Below are positions 1 through 8,535 of a stretch of DNA of 64,000 nt, piece by piece. The stretch is taken from positions 15,593 through 79,592 of the forward strand of contig JANODX010000054.1 in the NCBI GenBank assembly GCA_031412915.1, in the 5' to 3' direction. The position numbers and the translations under genes were made by a program. How positions within the stretch are numbered: position 1 is the first letter of the stretch; every line of letters starts with the position of its first letter. The notes under the pieces are model-generated. The model made no database searches and had not been told where the DNA came from. It was given only the letters and a program-made list of their open reading frames with translations. The DNA is from JAGNNV01 sp031412915. GTDB lineage: Bacteria > Acidobacteriota > Vicinamibacteria > Fen-336 > JAGNNV01.

Positions 1-844
1 CGCCAATGCCGAAAAGCGACAGGGTCCGGTTCGCAACGTGCTTGATCGCCCGGCGCCTGGGGCTGGCAATCATGATCTCATTCAGTTGATGCCCGGTCTC
101 CACATAGCGGGTCGTTTCCGAGTCGGCCTTGGAGAAATGCCTCGTAAACTCGGCTGGGTTCAGGCCGGTGGTATGGATCTGAACCTTCTCAAAACCTAGG
201 GGACTCAACGCAAGCCTCAACCCCCGGCGTGAAAAGAAAGTGCGGTGTCCCGGTGGCCCAAAGACGGTCCAGCGGGCTCCGAGCAACCAGCGGTTGAGGG
301 AAAGGGCATTCGGCGTGGTGAGATAGAGAAGGCCTCCGGGCCGAAGGAGTCTCGCAGCGCCATCGAGGACGGTTCGGGGATCCGAAAGATGCTCGAGAAG
401 CTCGATCATCGCAACCACGTCGAAGGAGCCCGCAGGGAACACCGGGTCATCGATCCGGCTGGAAACGTTCCAACCTCGAGCGCGGCCTCTCGCCAGTGCC
501 ACTTCGGAGTCCTCGAGGCCGAAGCACTTCCAGCCTCTCTCCGCAGCAGCCTCTAAGAGCCCGCCACCACCGAAGCCGACGTCGAGCAGCCTTTCCGACT
601 GCCTGGCAAACTCGAAGGATGAAACAAGCCGTGCCAGCTGGATCTTCGACACCTCTGGAACGTGGAAACCGGGTCCACCGTAAATGTCATCGTACAAATT
701 CGGTGGAACTTCCTGCTCGGGGCTGACCGGAACGGTCAGGGATGAGCAAACCCGGCAGCGAAAGAAGTAGAAGGCACCCTTGCTGCGCCAAAAGCTCGTG
801 CGTTCGGAGCGACAGATCCGGCACGGTGGCTTAAGGTCGTCCAT
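1..844 (-). CDS. Class I SAM-dependent methyltransferase, 3' end cut by window edge
   Basis: Reading the minus strand from an ATG at 844 gives an open frame that runs off the left edge of the window, about 281 residues. The N-terminus has a zinc-ribbon-like pair (CRIC at about residues 8-11 and CRVC at about 30-33). The SAM-binding motif I is visible as LLDVGFGGGGLLEAA, followed by a motif IV/post-IV region FDVVAMIELLEHLSDP and RLLRPGGLLYLTTPN. This is the architecture of methyltransferases in surface-polysaccharide clusters that modify a sugar or lipid-linked glycan. The substrate is not known. The IS3 element starts only about 43 bases upstream of the start codon, so the native promoter has probably been displaced. 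The C-terminus lies outside the window. Confidence 0.85.
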   Translation of the reverse strand, partial: MDDLKPPCRICRSERTSFWRSKGAFYFFRCRVCSSLTVPVSPEQEVPPNLYDDIYGGPGFHVPEVSKIQLARLVSSFEFARQSERLLDVGFGGGGLLEAAAERGWKCFGLEDSEVALARGRARGWNVSSRIDDPVFPAGSFDVVAMIELLEHLSDPRTVLDGAARLLRPGGLLYLTTPNALSLNRWLLGARWTVFGPPGHRTFFSRRGLRLALSPLGFEKVQIHTTGLNPAEFTRHFSKADSETTRYVETGHQLNEIMIASPRRRAIKHVANRTLSLFGIG

Positions 845-886
845 TGAAGGGCTTTAGTGAATGATTGTCCTCGATCGAGTTGAAAT

Positions 887-894
887 GTGTCAAC
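887..894. repeat. Left terminal inverted repeat of IS3-family element
   Basis: GTGTCAAC here is the exact reverse complement of the bases at 2661-2668. It lies between the methyltransferase start codon (844) and orfA, in the position expected for the left end. The true end may differ by a few bases. Confidence 0.6.
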
Positions 895-1007
895 TATTGG
901 GTCACGGGAACGACAAGCCAGCTCCCACCCCTGTGTGCCAACATGAATGAGACACCGCTCTTCGTCTAATTAAGCAGCAAGACAGGGCGTAGAAAGACAA
1001 GCCGTTC

Positions 1008-1538
1008 ATGGAATCCCCAGCATCCGTACCCGCCCCCACGGGGTCGTCGGTCGGTCCAGATCCGTTGCCGTCTCCGTTGCCCTCGAGTTTGGGGGAGGGG
1101 CCGGGACTGGAGGTCGCCCAACGGGCGACCGTAAGGCCCGGAGCCTCCTCCAAATTCGACCGGCCTGGTTCGGAGGTCCGGCCCACCCGTCGGCACTTCG
1201 ACATTGCGACGAAACTTCGCATCCTCCGCGAGGCGGATCTTTGTACCCAGCGCGGCGGGATCGGCGTCATTCTCCGGCGTGAGGGGATCTACTCCTCGCT
1301 GCTGGTTCGTTGGCGCAAAGAACGCGAGGCGGTGGCCAAGACCCATCTGGTTAAGAAGCGTGGCCCCAAGGCGGCGGCCGTGAATCCGCTGGCCGAGGAG
1401 AATCGCCGTCTTCAGAAGGCGCTGGCCCGATCCGAGGCGAGGCTCAAGAAGGCGGAGCTCGTGATCGAACTCCAAAAAAAAGTGGCGAAGCTCCTGGGCG
1501 AACCGTATCTGCCCGGCGATCTCGACGAAAACGATTGA
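1008..1538 (+). CDS. IS3-family transposase OrfA (helix-turn-helix)
   Basis: 176 residues. The conserved part begins near residue 60 with RRHFDIATKLRILREADLC, a helix-turn-helix DNA-binding region typical of IS3 OrfA, and ends with a leucine-zipper-like coiled coil (LAEENRRLQKALARSEARL, then KKAELVIEL) that usually mediates dimerisation. The first 55 or so residues are proline/serine-rich and unlike the family, so a later start is possible. The stop TGA (1536-1538) overlaps the TTG start of orfB (1535-1537). OrfA alone would bind the IS ends and regulate transposition; a fused OrfAB would be the active transposase. Confidence 0.85.
   Translation: MESPASVPAPTGSSVGPDPLPSPLPSSLGEGPGLEVAQRATVRPGASSKFDRPGSEVRPTRRHFDIATKLRILREADLCTQRGGIGVILRREGIYSSLLVRWRKEREAVAKTHLVKKRGPKAAAVNPLAEENRRLQKALARSEARLKKAELVIELQKKVAKLLGEPYLPGDLDEND
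1475..1481 (+). other. Probable programmed -1 frameshift site (A AAA AAA)
   Basis: An A8 run at 1474-1481 contains the heptamer A AAA AAA placed so that the zero frame reads CAA AAA AAA GTG in orfA. OrfB is in the -1 frame relative to orfA, and the -1 frame is free of stops from 1481 to the orfB start at 1535. This is the arrangement used by many IS3 elements to make OrfAB by ribosomal slippage. No stimulatory pseudoknot was examined. Confidence 0.6.
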
Positions 1539-2665
1539 CGCCAGCGGTTATCGAGGCCGGTTTACTGATCGGCACAAGGGAGGCGTGCGTAGCGCTCGCC
1601 GTTTCGCACGCCTCCTGGTACCGGGATCTCAAGGCAAAGATCTCGGTGATTCCGGCTGTGAAGCTACTCGTCCCGTCTCCTCGGGCGCTCAAGCCTGTCG
1701 AGCGGTCCGCGATCCTGGTCGCTCTCAACTCCGACGAATTCGCCGACAAGTCCCCGGCCCAGGCCTTCCACTCCCTCCTCGACCGCGGCGAGTATCTGGG
1801 CTCTATACGCACGTTCTACCGGGTGCTGGCCTCCGTCATGGCCGTGATCGAGCGGCGGGCAATCGCCCGCCATCCGTACCGCCCAGCGCCTCAACTCCTC
1901 GCCACGGCGCCCAACCAGGTCTGGTCGTGGGACATCACCAAGCTGAAGGCCGCAGGTCATTTCCTCTGCCTCTACGTCATCCTCGACATCTTCAGCCGCT
2001 ACGTGGTCGGCTGGACCCTCGCGTCAACGGAATCCTCGGGCATCGCCGTCCGTCTCATCGAAGAAACCTGTCGGAGGCAGGGCATCAGGCCGGGGACCTT
2101 GATTCTCCATTCGGACCGCGGCTCTTCCATGACCGCCGGAAATACCTACGACCTGCTTCAGCGACTCGATATCGAACCGTCCCATTCCAGGCCGCGAGTC
2201 TCCAACGACAATCCGTTTTCCGAGGCGCAGTTCAAGACCTTCAAATATTCACCCGCCTTCCCAGACAAATTCGGTGGGCCCGACGATGCCCTCGCGCATT
2301 GCCGACGACTCTTTCCCTGGTACAACGACGAGCATCACCACTCCTCGCTCGGCTACCTCACGCCGGCCCAGGTCCATTTCGGCGTTCACGGTCCCGTTCT
2401 CGACCAGCGGGCGATCACCCTCGCCCGCGCCTTCGAGCTCAACCCAAATCGCTTCGTCCAGGGCGTCTCTATTCCCAAACGCCCTCAGCCCGTGGTCTGG
2501 ATCAATCGGCCGAAGAATTCGGCCTCCACAGTTGCCCCAGGATCGACGCAGCCAGCCGTGTCCACCCCACACCCTGCCGAGATCTCGCGGCTAACCGGCT
2601 CTCCCGAGTCCGCTCTCTTCGATCCGCTCCCTAAACTCCCACCCTCGGTGTCTCACGCCTGTTGA
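1535..2665 (+). CDS. IS3-family transposase OrfB (DDE integrase core)
   Basis: 376 residues from a TTG start that overlaps the orfA stop. An rve-type integrase core is clear: the first Asp in WSWDITKL (D133), the second in HSDRGSSM (D194) and the Glu in NPFSEAQFKTFKY (E230). The second Asp and the Glu are separated by 35 residues, the DD(35)E spacing of the IS3 family. The conserved C-terminal stretch YNDEHHHSSLGYLTPAQVHFG is present. All catalytic residues are intact, so the element may be active. The last 80 or so residues are proline-rich and variable. The stop codon falls within the right inverted repeat. Confidence 0.93.
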   Translation: MTPAVIEAGLLIGTREACVALAVSHASWYRDLKAKISVIPAVKLLVPSPRALKPVERSAILVALNSDEFADKSPAQAFHSLLDRGEYLGSIRTFYRVLASVMAVIERRAIARHPYRPAPQLLATAPNQVWSWDITKLKAAGHFLCLYVILDIFSRYVVGWTLASTESSGIAVRLIEETCRRQGIRPGTLILHSDRGSSMTAGNTYDLLQRLDIEPSHSRPRVSNDNPFSEAQFKTFKYSPAFPDKFGGPDDALAHCRRLFPWYNDEHHHSSLGYLTPAQVHFGVHGPVLDQRAITLARAFELNPNRFVQGVSIPKRPQPVVWINRPKNSASTVAPGSTQPAVSTPHPAEISRLTGSPESALFDPLPKLPPSVSHAC

Positions 2666-2668
2666 CAC
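2661..2668. repeat. Right terminal inverted repeat of IS3-family element
   Basis: GTTGACAC is the exact reverse complement of the left repeat at 887-894, and contains the TGA stop (2663-2665) of orfB. It marks the probable right boundary of the insertion sequence. Confidence 0.6.
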
Positions 2669-3216
2669 GTTCCGCACAGCCCTCGAACCCAGGAAGGCCT
2701 CCGCCCGCCAAGTACCGTGTGGGGTCACCTCTCTGCCAGACCCATAGAATGGCCAAGAGGATGAGACACGGCCACCCCGATTTCTCAGACACTCATCGTG
2801 AGAGTTTGCACTGTCGCGTCCGTGCCGTGCCTCTGGGGTCAATGCCTCGCCGAAGCGCGGCTGGCTGAGAGAAACATGCGACCAGCTAGACTTAGTGGGA
2901 GTGGATAAACGGGTGTTGGAAGGGATGGCGGAAGGCACCGCGCCAAGGGCAGTAGGAGGGACGCTTCCACCTTCGTGAAGTATTGGCCGACCTTCATGGC
3001 GAATTCAAGAGCCCGGACATCATCGCCAGTGAGACGGACCGCACGAAGTATTTTCGCGAAGCACGGGCCCAGCCGTTGGCCATCCTTCTGAAGGGTTTGA
3101 TTGAATAGAGTCGCAGGCGCTGCACTTCCGCTTCCGGAACTGGTAGGGGGCCTCCGTCCACGAGCTTCGTCTGATCCAGGAGATCCCGTACAACTGACCG
3201 TGACGCGGGAGTCAAG
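2669..3216. other. Gene-poor stretch between IS3 element and flippase gene
   Basis: About 550 bases follow the IS right end. The only coding-like signal is a short plus-strand frame at 2956-3108 listed separately. No tRNA, strong terminator hairpin or convincing promoter was recognised. The stretch is best read as scarred DNA left by rearrangement next to the insertion sequence. Confidence 0.5.
2956..3108 (+). pseudogene. Possible 3' remnant of a lost gene
   Basis: A 50-codon open stretch follows a TAG at 2953 and ends with TAG at 3106-3108. It has no start codon of its own. The translation has normal amino-acid balance and looks like the C-terminal tail of a cytoplasmic protein, with SPDIIASETDRTKYF and EARAQPLAILLKGLIE. 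I do not recognise the family. Its place between an insertion sequence and a glycan gene fits a gene truncated by rearrangement, but chance openness in GC-rich DNA cannot be excluded. Confidence 0.3.
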
Positions 3217-4644
3217 ATGAGACTTCGAGACCTGCTGTCCGACGCTGCTGTCTACGGCTCGGCCCGAGTCGTATCCAGTGTGGCCGGTGCATTGCTTATT
3301 CCACTTTACGTTCGCAGGCTTTCGGTATCCGACTACGGAGCGATTGAGAATATCAACATCTTTCTCCTTCTGGCGCCGCCTGTAGTCGGGGCTTCTCTCT
3401 ATCAGGCCGTCTATCGATTTTGTTCACCTACGGCGGAGGATCGCGCGGCCTCGTTGGGTGCGATTCTGGTGGCGTCTGCCTGGTCCATTGGCGCGCTCTG
3501 TTTCCCGTTCTATTTCGTTGCCCCGATCATGGCCGCGACCGTTCTTGGCGGTCGGGGTGTCGCATTCGCATGGTCCTTGTTTTTGCTCGGGTCCGTTATT
3601 GCCGTGAACTCCATCGTCCTAACCTGGCTGAACCTTGAGAGGCGAAAGGCGGCATATGTAGCCACTACCGTCGGCACCACCGTTCTTCAGATGGCATTCG
3701 CAGTCTGGTTTGTTGGTGTCGAGCGCTGGGGAGTTTCAGGCTTTGTTGCCGCGGCAGTCATAGCGCAGATCACCGCATTGTGCGTAGGACTCTCAGCAGT
3801 TTGGAGCGATCTGGCCTTCTCCAAGAGTCTAAGTCGAGTAACCGCAATCCTTGTCTACTCTGCGGCCTTCATTCCCGGATCACTGGCCATACTCGCCATG
3901 AGGTCGTCGGATCGTTACATTCTTGCCATCGTCAACGGCGGTGACCTCAAGGAGATCGGCCTTTACTCTATGGCCGAGAAGATGGCCCTCCCTGTGGGCC
4001 TGCTGGGCGCCGCCTTTTCGCAAGCCTTTCCTGCCTTCGGTCTGCGCCTGGCTGCGAACTCCGAGGATAGGCAGGTTCTTCGGGAAATCTTCCGGCTCTA
4101 CGTCGTTCTCACAGCCATCGTTTCCTTCCTCTGCTCTGCTCTCGCTCTACCCTTCCTCAGGCTGGTCGGTGCTCAGGCCTTCCTACCCGCAGCGCAATAC
4201 ACACCTGCCCTGACCATCTACCTCTCTCTAAACTCTCTGGTCACAATCGGAAGCTTGGCGGTCTATGTTTCAGGGAAACCTATGGCGGTTGTTGCGGCCT
4301 CCATCGCAGCCGCTCTTGTGAACCTCCTGGCGAATCTACTTTTGATCCCGGGCCACGGAGTCTGGGGGGCGGTTTGGGCGACCGTCTTGGCATTCGTCGT
4401 GTACAACCTGGTCGTTTTTGCGCTAGCCGAACGTGATCTACCCATGAATTATCCCTTCGCGGCCGCTGCGGCAACCTATTTAGGCACTCTCCTTGCCGGC
4501 ACCATGGCCCTGTCTGGTGTTGTCGGAATCCTCGTCGGGGGGGCGCTTCTCGGGGCGCTCCTGGTGATGACGCGCTTGGCAAGCGTAGGAGATATTAGGA
4601 GGACGTTGACTCTGCTGCGCCCGAAGACTTCCGGTACCTCTTAG
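3217..4644 (+). CDS. Wzx-type oligosaccharide flippase (MOP superfamily)
   Basis: 475 residues, almost entirely hydrophobic with roughly 12-14 predicted membrane spans. The N-terminus (RDLLSDAAVYGSARVVSSV and LLIPLYVRRLSVSDYGAIE) is the usual opening of polysaccharide biosynthesis/RfbX-type flippases, in which a first helix is followed by YGxxE. The central motif SDRYILAIVNGGDLKEIGLYS also fits the family. The likely job is to move undecaprenyl-pyrophosphate-linked repeat units across the inner membrane, serving the polymer made by the rest of this locus. The last 50 bases overlap the 3' end of the convergent acetyltransferase gene (4595-5242). Confidence 0.9.
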   Translation: MRLRDLLSDAAVYGSARVVSSVAGALLIPLYVRRLSVSDYGAIENINIFLLLAPPVVGASLYQAVYRFCSPTAEDRAASLGAILVASAWSIGALCFPFYFVAPIMAATVLGGRGVAFAWSLFLLGSVIAVNSIVLTWLNLERRKAAYVATTVGTTVLQMAFAVWFVGVERWGVSGFVAAAVIAQITALCVGLSAVWSDLAFSKSLSRVTAILVYSAAFIPGSLAILAMRSSDRYILAIVNGGDLKEIGLYSMAEKMALPVGLLGAAFSQAFPAFGLRLAANSEDRQVLREIFRLYVVLTAIVSFLCSALALPFLRLVGAQAFLPAAQYTPALTIYLSLNSLVTIGSLAVYVSGKPMAVVAASIAAALVNLLANLLLIPGHGVWGAVWATVLAFVVYNLVVFALAERDLPMNYPFAAAAATYLGTLLAGTMALSGVVGILVGGALLGALLVMTRLASVGDIRRTLTLLRPKTSGTS

Positions 4645-5242
4645 CAAAGCGTGCCACGTCGCTCGAACAGAGGTCGGCGACGCGTTCCCGTATCGTCTGG
4701 TCATCCCAGTGCCACCACTCCGTTGCTAGCAAATCAGCCACGACGTCGGGGGGGAAGCGGAACCGAAGCACTCGAGCGGGAGTGCCGGCCACGATGGCGT
4801 ATGGCGGCACATCCCGACTCACGAGCGACCTGGCCGCCACCACCGCCCCGTGGCCCACGCTGACTCCGGCGAGGATCATCGCTCCGTGACCAATCCACAC
4901 ATCGTGGCCAACCGACACGTTCCCCTTAAGTCTTGGATGGCCGTCCTGCCCGGCCCCGGGCAAGCCCAAAATGATCCGGAAAGGAAAGGTGGAAACCCAG
5001 TCCGTCCTGTGGTCTCCCGAGCAGAGGAACGAGACGCCTTCCGCGATGCTACAGAAGTTGCCGATGGTGACCCGCACCGATGAGTCGCGGGCGGTAATGA
5101 CCACAGGCGCCCCATAGCTGTGGCGCCCGACCGTGAGACGCCCTTCAGCCACCTGACGGGCGAAGAAGCGCCGGGCGTTTCGAGCGGTTGTCAAAGCCAA
5201 TAGGGCATCGAGTCGCTCAGTAAACGCTGATCGGAGATTCAA
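4595..5242 (-). CDS. CatB-like hexapeptide-repeat O-acetyltransferase
   Basis: 215 residues of left-handed beta-helix acyltransferase type. Characteristic pieces are VRVTIGNFCSIAEGVSFL (about 57-74), the active-site loop GDHRTDWVSTFPF with the catalytic His (about residue 77), and VSVGHDVWIGHGAMILAGV followed by DVPPYAIVAGTPARVLRFRF. The family transfers acetyl from acetyl-CoA to sugars or xenobiotics; in this location acetylation of the surface glycan is the natural inference. A second family member lies at 18097-18786. The C-terminus extends past the usual end and overlaps the flippase gene tail to tail. Confidence 0.88.
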   Translation of the reverse strand: MNLRSAFTERLDALLALTTARNARRFFARQVAEGRLTVGRHSYGAPVVITARDSSVRVTIGNFCSIAEGVSFLCSGDHRTDWVSTFPFRIILGLPGAGQDGHPRLKGNVSVGHDVWIGHGAMILAGVSVGHGAVVAARSLVSRDVPPYAIVAGTPARVLRFRFPPDVVADLLATEWWHWDDQTIRERVADLCSSDVARFAKRYRKSSGAAESTSS

Positions 5243-5418
5243 AACGTGCTTTGCCTCACCGGCTGTGGGCGCCCCCTGGGGCTCGCCCTAAGGGGGTGGC
5301 CCATCGCCAACTGGTCGTGTGATCGAACGGTCCGCCAAGGGCATGGCATCTTTAGATACTACCTCGTTCGGACCGCCGGTTACCCCCGCCGGGGTGTGCG
5401 TCATGAATGTGGGGTCGA

Positions 5419-6777
5419 TTAGGCGGCCCGATGCTCCCAGTACTGTTCCGTCCGTCCACTAAGTTCGCAGCAGCGGAGGGCAAGGATGGCATTGGCACCT
5501 TTGACGGTCCACCGCATGCCGGATTGTTTGAGTCTTCGCCCGGCGATGGTCTTGCAGCCCGCCTCGATGACGCCCGATCCGACAAACAGACCCTGGCTTC
5601 GAAACTCCCGGTAGCGCATCCGCGCTGCGTTGGTCTGAAAGTATCCGGCGGCTCGGCGGACTTCATCCTTGACGGCTTCGTTCCCGGGTCGCAGGCGAGC
5701 CAGCGCGGTGAGTACTGCCTCGACATTACCGAGGTCCAGTTCGGCGATACGCGCGTCCGCCCATTGCTTCGCCATCTTGTCGCCGGGCCCGTAGACGACT
5801 TTGGCAAGCTCCGATAGGTGTTCGCGGGCGTGGTACAGATCGACGATCTCAATGGCGCCTGGGAAATGTTCCGAGGCGATGTTCCAGATCCAGGGTGCGC
5901 CGTCACCCAGGACGACCATCTGTTTTGAGAATCTCCCTCCGCGCCTTATGAACTCCGTGAAGATCCGCTGACCAAATTCCTCCGCGGTCTCGATCGCTCC
6001 AACGTAAGTAGTCGATCCCTCATCACGAATGGGCCGCCCTTCGGAATCCACGCCGACCTGGGTGAAGACACAGCCAAGCTTGGCTTCTCGGGTCTTGGCT
6101 CGACCGGTCTCGTCCTTGCCCCGCCGTCCTTCGGTCTCGTGGGGCACCATGGGTACGCCGGTACCGTCCACCGCGACATACATCCTGGGAACGGGCGTGA
6201 TTTGAACGATCTTTCTGGAAAGCACTGCCTTGCGCTCGCGACGAGCGACCGCTTCGATTTCCTCGCCGATGGTCTCTGAGACGCGCTCCACTTCTTTGGT
6301 CTTCACGAAGATACCGGCCATGGACTCAAAATCCTGGCGGCCCTCATCGAAAGCTTCCTTGCCACCGACTCGGGCCATGAGGCGGCGAACACCCGGGGAA
6401 AACGAAGTGGAAACAATGTCAGGTCGGAATCCTTTGGGAGCGTACCCGTTCTGCAAATCGCGCAGTGGTAGTAGGCACGGTTCACCCGGATCCTCGACAG
6501 AACCGTCACCACCTCCTTGCTTCGATAGTCTACGAATTCGGCTGCGTGACCCTTGCCGCAGGGAATACGTGGACCACGATGGCCACGGTCGGAGTCGAGC
6601 AGTTTTTCCAGAATGGCGCCGCCCAGCTGATGCATAGAAGCCTGGAGCGCCATCTCGATCGCTTCCAGATCCAGGCCCGCATCCGGCCTCCGGGTCAGAA
6701 CGCGGGCGACGATGCGAGCTATCTCGCCCGCGGTCTCTTCCTGGATGACCTCCGCGAGGTTTTTTTTGGCTCTCCAA
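5419..6777 (-). pseudogene. ISKra4-family transposase, split by frameshifts
   Basis: The C-terminal two thirds (about 6420 down to 5419) carry the ISKra4 hallmarks YVAVDGTGVPM, VVLGDGAPWIWNIA, the DLYHAREHL box and QSGMRWTVKGANAILALRC. The proper N-terminal part lies in another frame, where EVIQEETAGEIARIVARVL, the ALQASMHQLGGAILEKLL helix and the zinc-ribbon-like YYHCAICRTG are readable. The two frames meet near 6421, where a -1 shift after GAC CTG restores DIVSTSFSPGVRRL. A second shift may exist at an A8 run (6760-6767 on the complement). It is therefore probably inactive unless recoding is used. No terminal inverted repeats were identified. Confidence 0.8.
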
Positions 6778-6844
6778 CGAAATCTATGGTCACAAAGGGG
6801 CAGAAAATGCCTCTACCACGGCCTCTACTGACAACGGCGGCTGG

Positions 6845-7246
6845 TTAGGGGAGAGTCGGGTTTGACGGGGCGAGGAACTTCAACAGTTTTCGCGCCGTGG
6901 CATCGACAGAAGCCTGCTCTTGCTCCGTGAGGTCGCGCACAAAGGGGGCCTGGCCATCCCGGATTGCATGGAGTAGCAGGGCGTGAGGTTCTTTGCGGCG
7001 CGTGGCGGGTTGGTAGTTGATCTCCCGGATGATCTCGCCACCGATGAGCCATAGGTTGTCGAGGTGGTGTCGAATCGTTCCGTCGGAGAGTCCTTGCTTG
7101 TGAAGATCAGTGATGAAGGGCCTGAGAAGGGCCACGAGATCGCGGCCGACGGGTTCGTCCTCATCGTCGCCTGCCCAGCTCCTGGGCCAGTCCTCCATAA
7201 GGGTGGCCGTTTCCATAGCTGTGGGCTGACGCTTTGAGGCAGGCAT
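6845..7246 (-). CDS. Hypothetical protein, mobile-element associated
   Basis: 133 residues from the ATG at 7246; an upstream in-frame start at 7282 would add a poor-looking extension that runs towards the start of the divergent ISL3 gene. The N-terminus contains ATLMEDWPRSWAGDDEDEPVG, then a helical segment LRPFITDLHKQGLSDGTIRH and HLDNLWLIGGEIIREIN that resembles the helical arm-binding region of tyrosine recombinases but has no catalytic domain. Similar stand-alone proteins are common beside transposases in proteobacteria. The function is unknown. It is divergent from the ISL3 transposase, with 44 bases between the two start codons. Confidence 0.6.
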   Translation of the reverse strand: MPASKRQPTAMETATLMEDWPRSWAGDDEDEPVGRDLVALLRPFITDLHKQGLSDGTIRHHLDNLWLIGGEIIREINYQPATRRKEPHALLLHAIRDGQAPFVRDLTEQEQASVDATARKLLKFLAPSNPTLP

Positions 7247-7290
7247 GGCAAGAAACCTTTCGGGCCGCTGCGGTCCGGTCACAATGGCTC

Positions 7291-8535
7291 ATGTTCATCA
7301 AGACGATTCTCAACCGGTGCTATCCGATCAGGTTCTTCGTCTATGGCGACGCTCGGTTTGTCGGGAAAGAGATTCATGTCGTTGTTCGAGCGAGAAAGGG
7401 CTCTCTTGGTCATTGCGGAGAATGCGGCGAACGAGGGCCGACCTACGATACGTCGCGGAATCCCCGGCTGTTCGAGTTTGTCCCGCTTTGGGGGTTCCTC
7501 GTGTTCCTGGCCTACCGCATGCGGCGAATCAACTGCGGGCCATGCGGTGTGCGCACCGAACGAGTTCCATGGGCTGATGGTAAGAACCGCTGCTGCAACG
7601 TCTATCGGCTGTTCCTGGCGCGTTGGGCGCGGCGCATCTCATGGAGTGAGGTCGCTCAGATCTTCGGCGTGACCTGGGGTGTCGTCAACCGCGCAATTCG
7701 CTGGGTGGTTGAGTATGGCCTGATCCACCGCGATATCGACCATGTCACCGCAATCGGCGTCGACGAAATTGCGGTGTGGAAAGGACACAAATACCTGACC
7801 GTCGTCTACCAACTCGATCAAGGAAACCGGCGTCTGCTCTGGGTGGGGAAGGAACGAACGAAAGCAACCATCCGCGCGTTCTTCCAGATGTTCGGAGAGG
7901 CGCGAGCGAAAGCCCTTCTGTTTGTGGCCAGCGACATGTGGAGGCCATACCTGGACGTGATCAAGCAGCAGGCGGGTCAAGCGCTCCATGTTCTCGACCG
8001 GTTCCATGTCGTGGCCAAGCTCAACAAAGCCGTCGATGAAGTCCGCTCCAAGGAAGCCCGCGAACTGGCGCGCCGTGGCTACGCGCCCGTCCTCAAGCAC
8101 ACGCGCTGGTGCTTCCTCAAGCGCAGGGAAAATCAGACCGTTGACCAACGCCGGAAGCTCAAGGATGTTCTGCACTACGATCTGCGAAGTGTCCGTGCTT
8201 TCCTGCTCAAGGAGTCCTTCAATGCCTTTTGGAGCTACTCAAGCACCACTTGGGCGAGTTGGTTTCTGGATAAGTGGTGTACCCGCGCGATGCGCTCGCG
8301 GCTGGAGCCGATGAAGCGCTTCGCCAGGACCCTGCGCCGCCACCGCCCCCTTCTTCTCAACTGGTTCGCCGCAAAAGGGGAGATCGCCCTCGGCGTCGTC
8401 GAGGGAATGAACACCAACGCCAAACTCGCCATCAGAAAAGCCCGCGGGTTTCGAACCTACGAAGTCATGGAAACCGCCCTCTATCACCAGCTTGGCCGCC
8501 TACCCGAGCCAATATTTACACACAGATTCTGTTGA
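7291..8535 (+). CDS. ISL3-family transposase
   Basis: 414 residues from the ATG at 7291 (an earlier in-frame start at 7234 gives an unlikely extension). A zinc-ribbon region with HCGECGERGP and CGPCGVRTERVPW is followed by a helix-turn-helix (SWSEVAQIFGVTWGVVNRAI). The ISL3-type DDE core comprises IGVDEIAVWKGHKY, ASDMWRPYLDVI, LDRFHVVAKLNKAVDEVR and the final GVVEGMNTNAKLAIRKARG. The C-terminus LPEPIFTHRFC matches the family ending. The frame is intact, so this enzyme could be active, but terminal repeats were not found. Its last 20 bases overlap the convergent DUF6788-like gene. Confidence 0.93.
   Translation: MFIKTILNRCYPIRFFVYGDARFVGKEIHVVVRARKGSLGHCGECGERGPTYDTSRNPRLFEFVPLWGFLVFLAYRMRRINCGPCGVRTERVPWADGKNRCCNVYRLFLARWARRISWSEVAQIFGVTWGVVNRAIRWVVEYGLIHRDIDHVTAIGVDEIAVWKGHKYLTVVYQLDQGNRRLLWVGKERTKATIRAFFQMFGEARAKALLFVASDMWRPYLDVIKQQAGQALHVLDRFHVVAKLNKAVDEVRSKEARELARRGYAPVLKHTRWCFLKRRENQTVDQRRKLKDVLHYDLRSVRAFLLKESFNAFWSYSSTTWASWFLDKWCTRAMRSRLEPMKRFARTLRRHRPLLLNWFAAKGEIALGVVEGMNTNAKLAIRKARGFRTYEVMETALYHQLGRLPEPIFTHRFC

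Larger units (their letters stand above)
887..2668 (+). mobile_element. IS3-family insertion sequence (orfA/orfB)
   Basis: Two overlapping transposase frames lie between an 8-bp perfect inverted repeat, GTGTCAAC at 887-894 and GTTGACAC at 2661-2668. The orfB stop codon sits inside the right repeat, as is usual for compact IS elements. Beyond the 8 bp the two ends share a loose pattern (G-GTCAC against GAGACAC a few bases inward). I see no obvious target-site duplication in the flanks. The element therefore looks complete but the outer boundaries are inferred from the repeat only. Confidence 0.75.
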
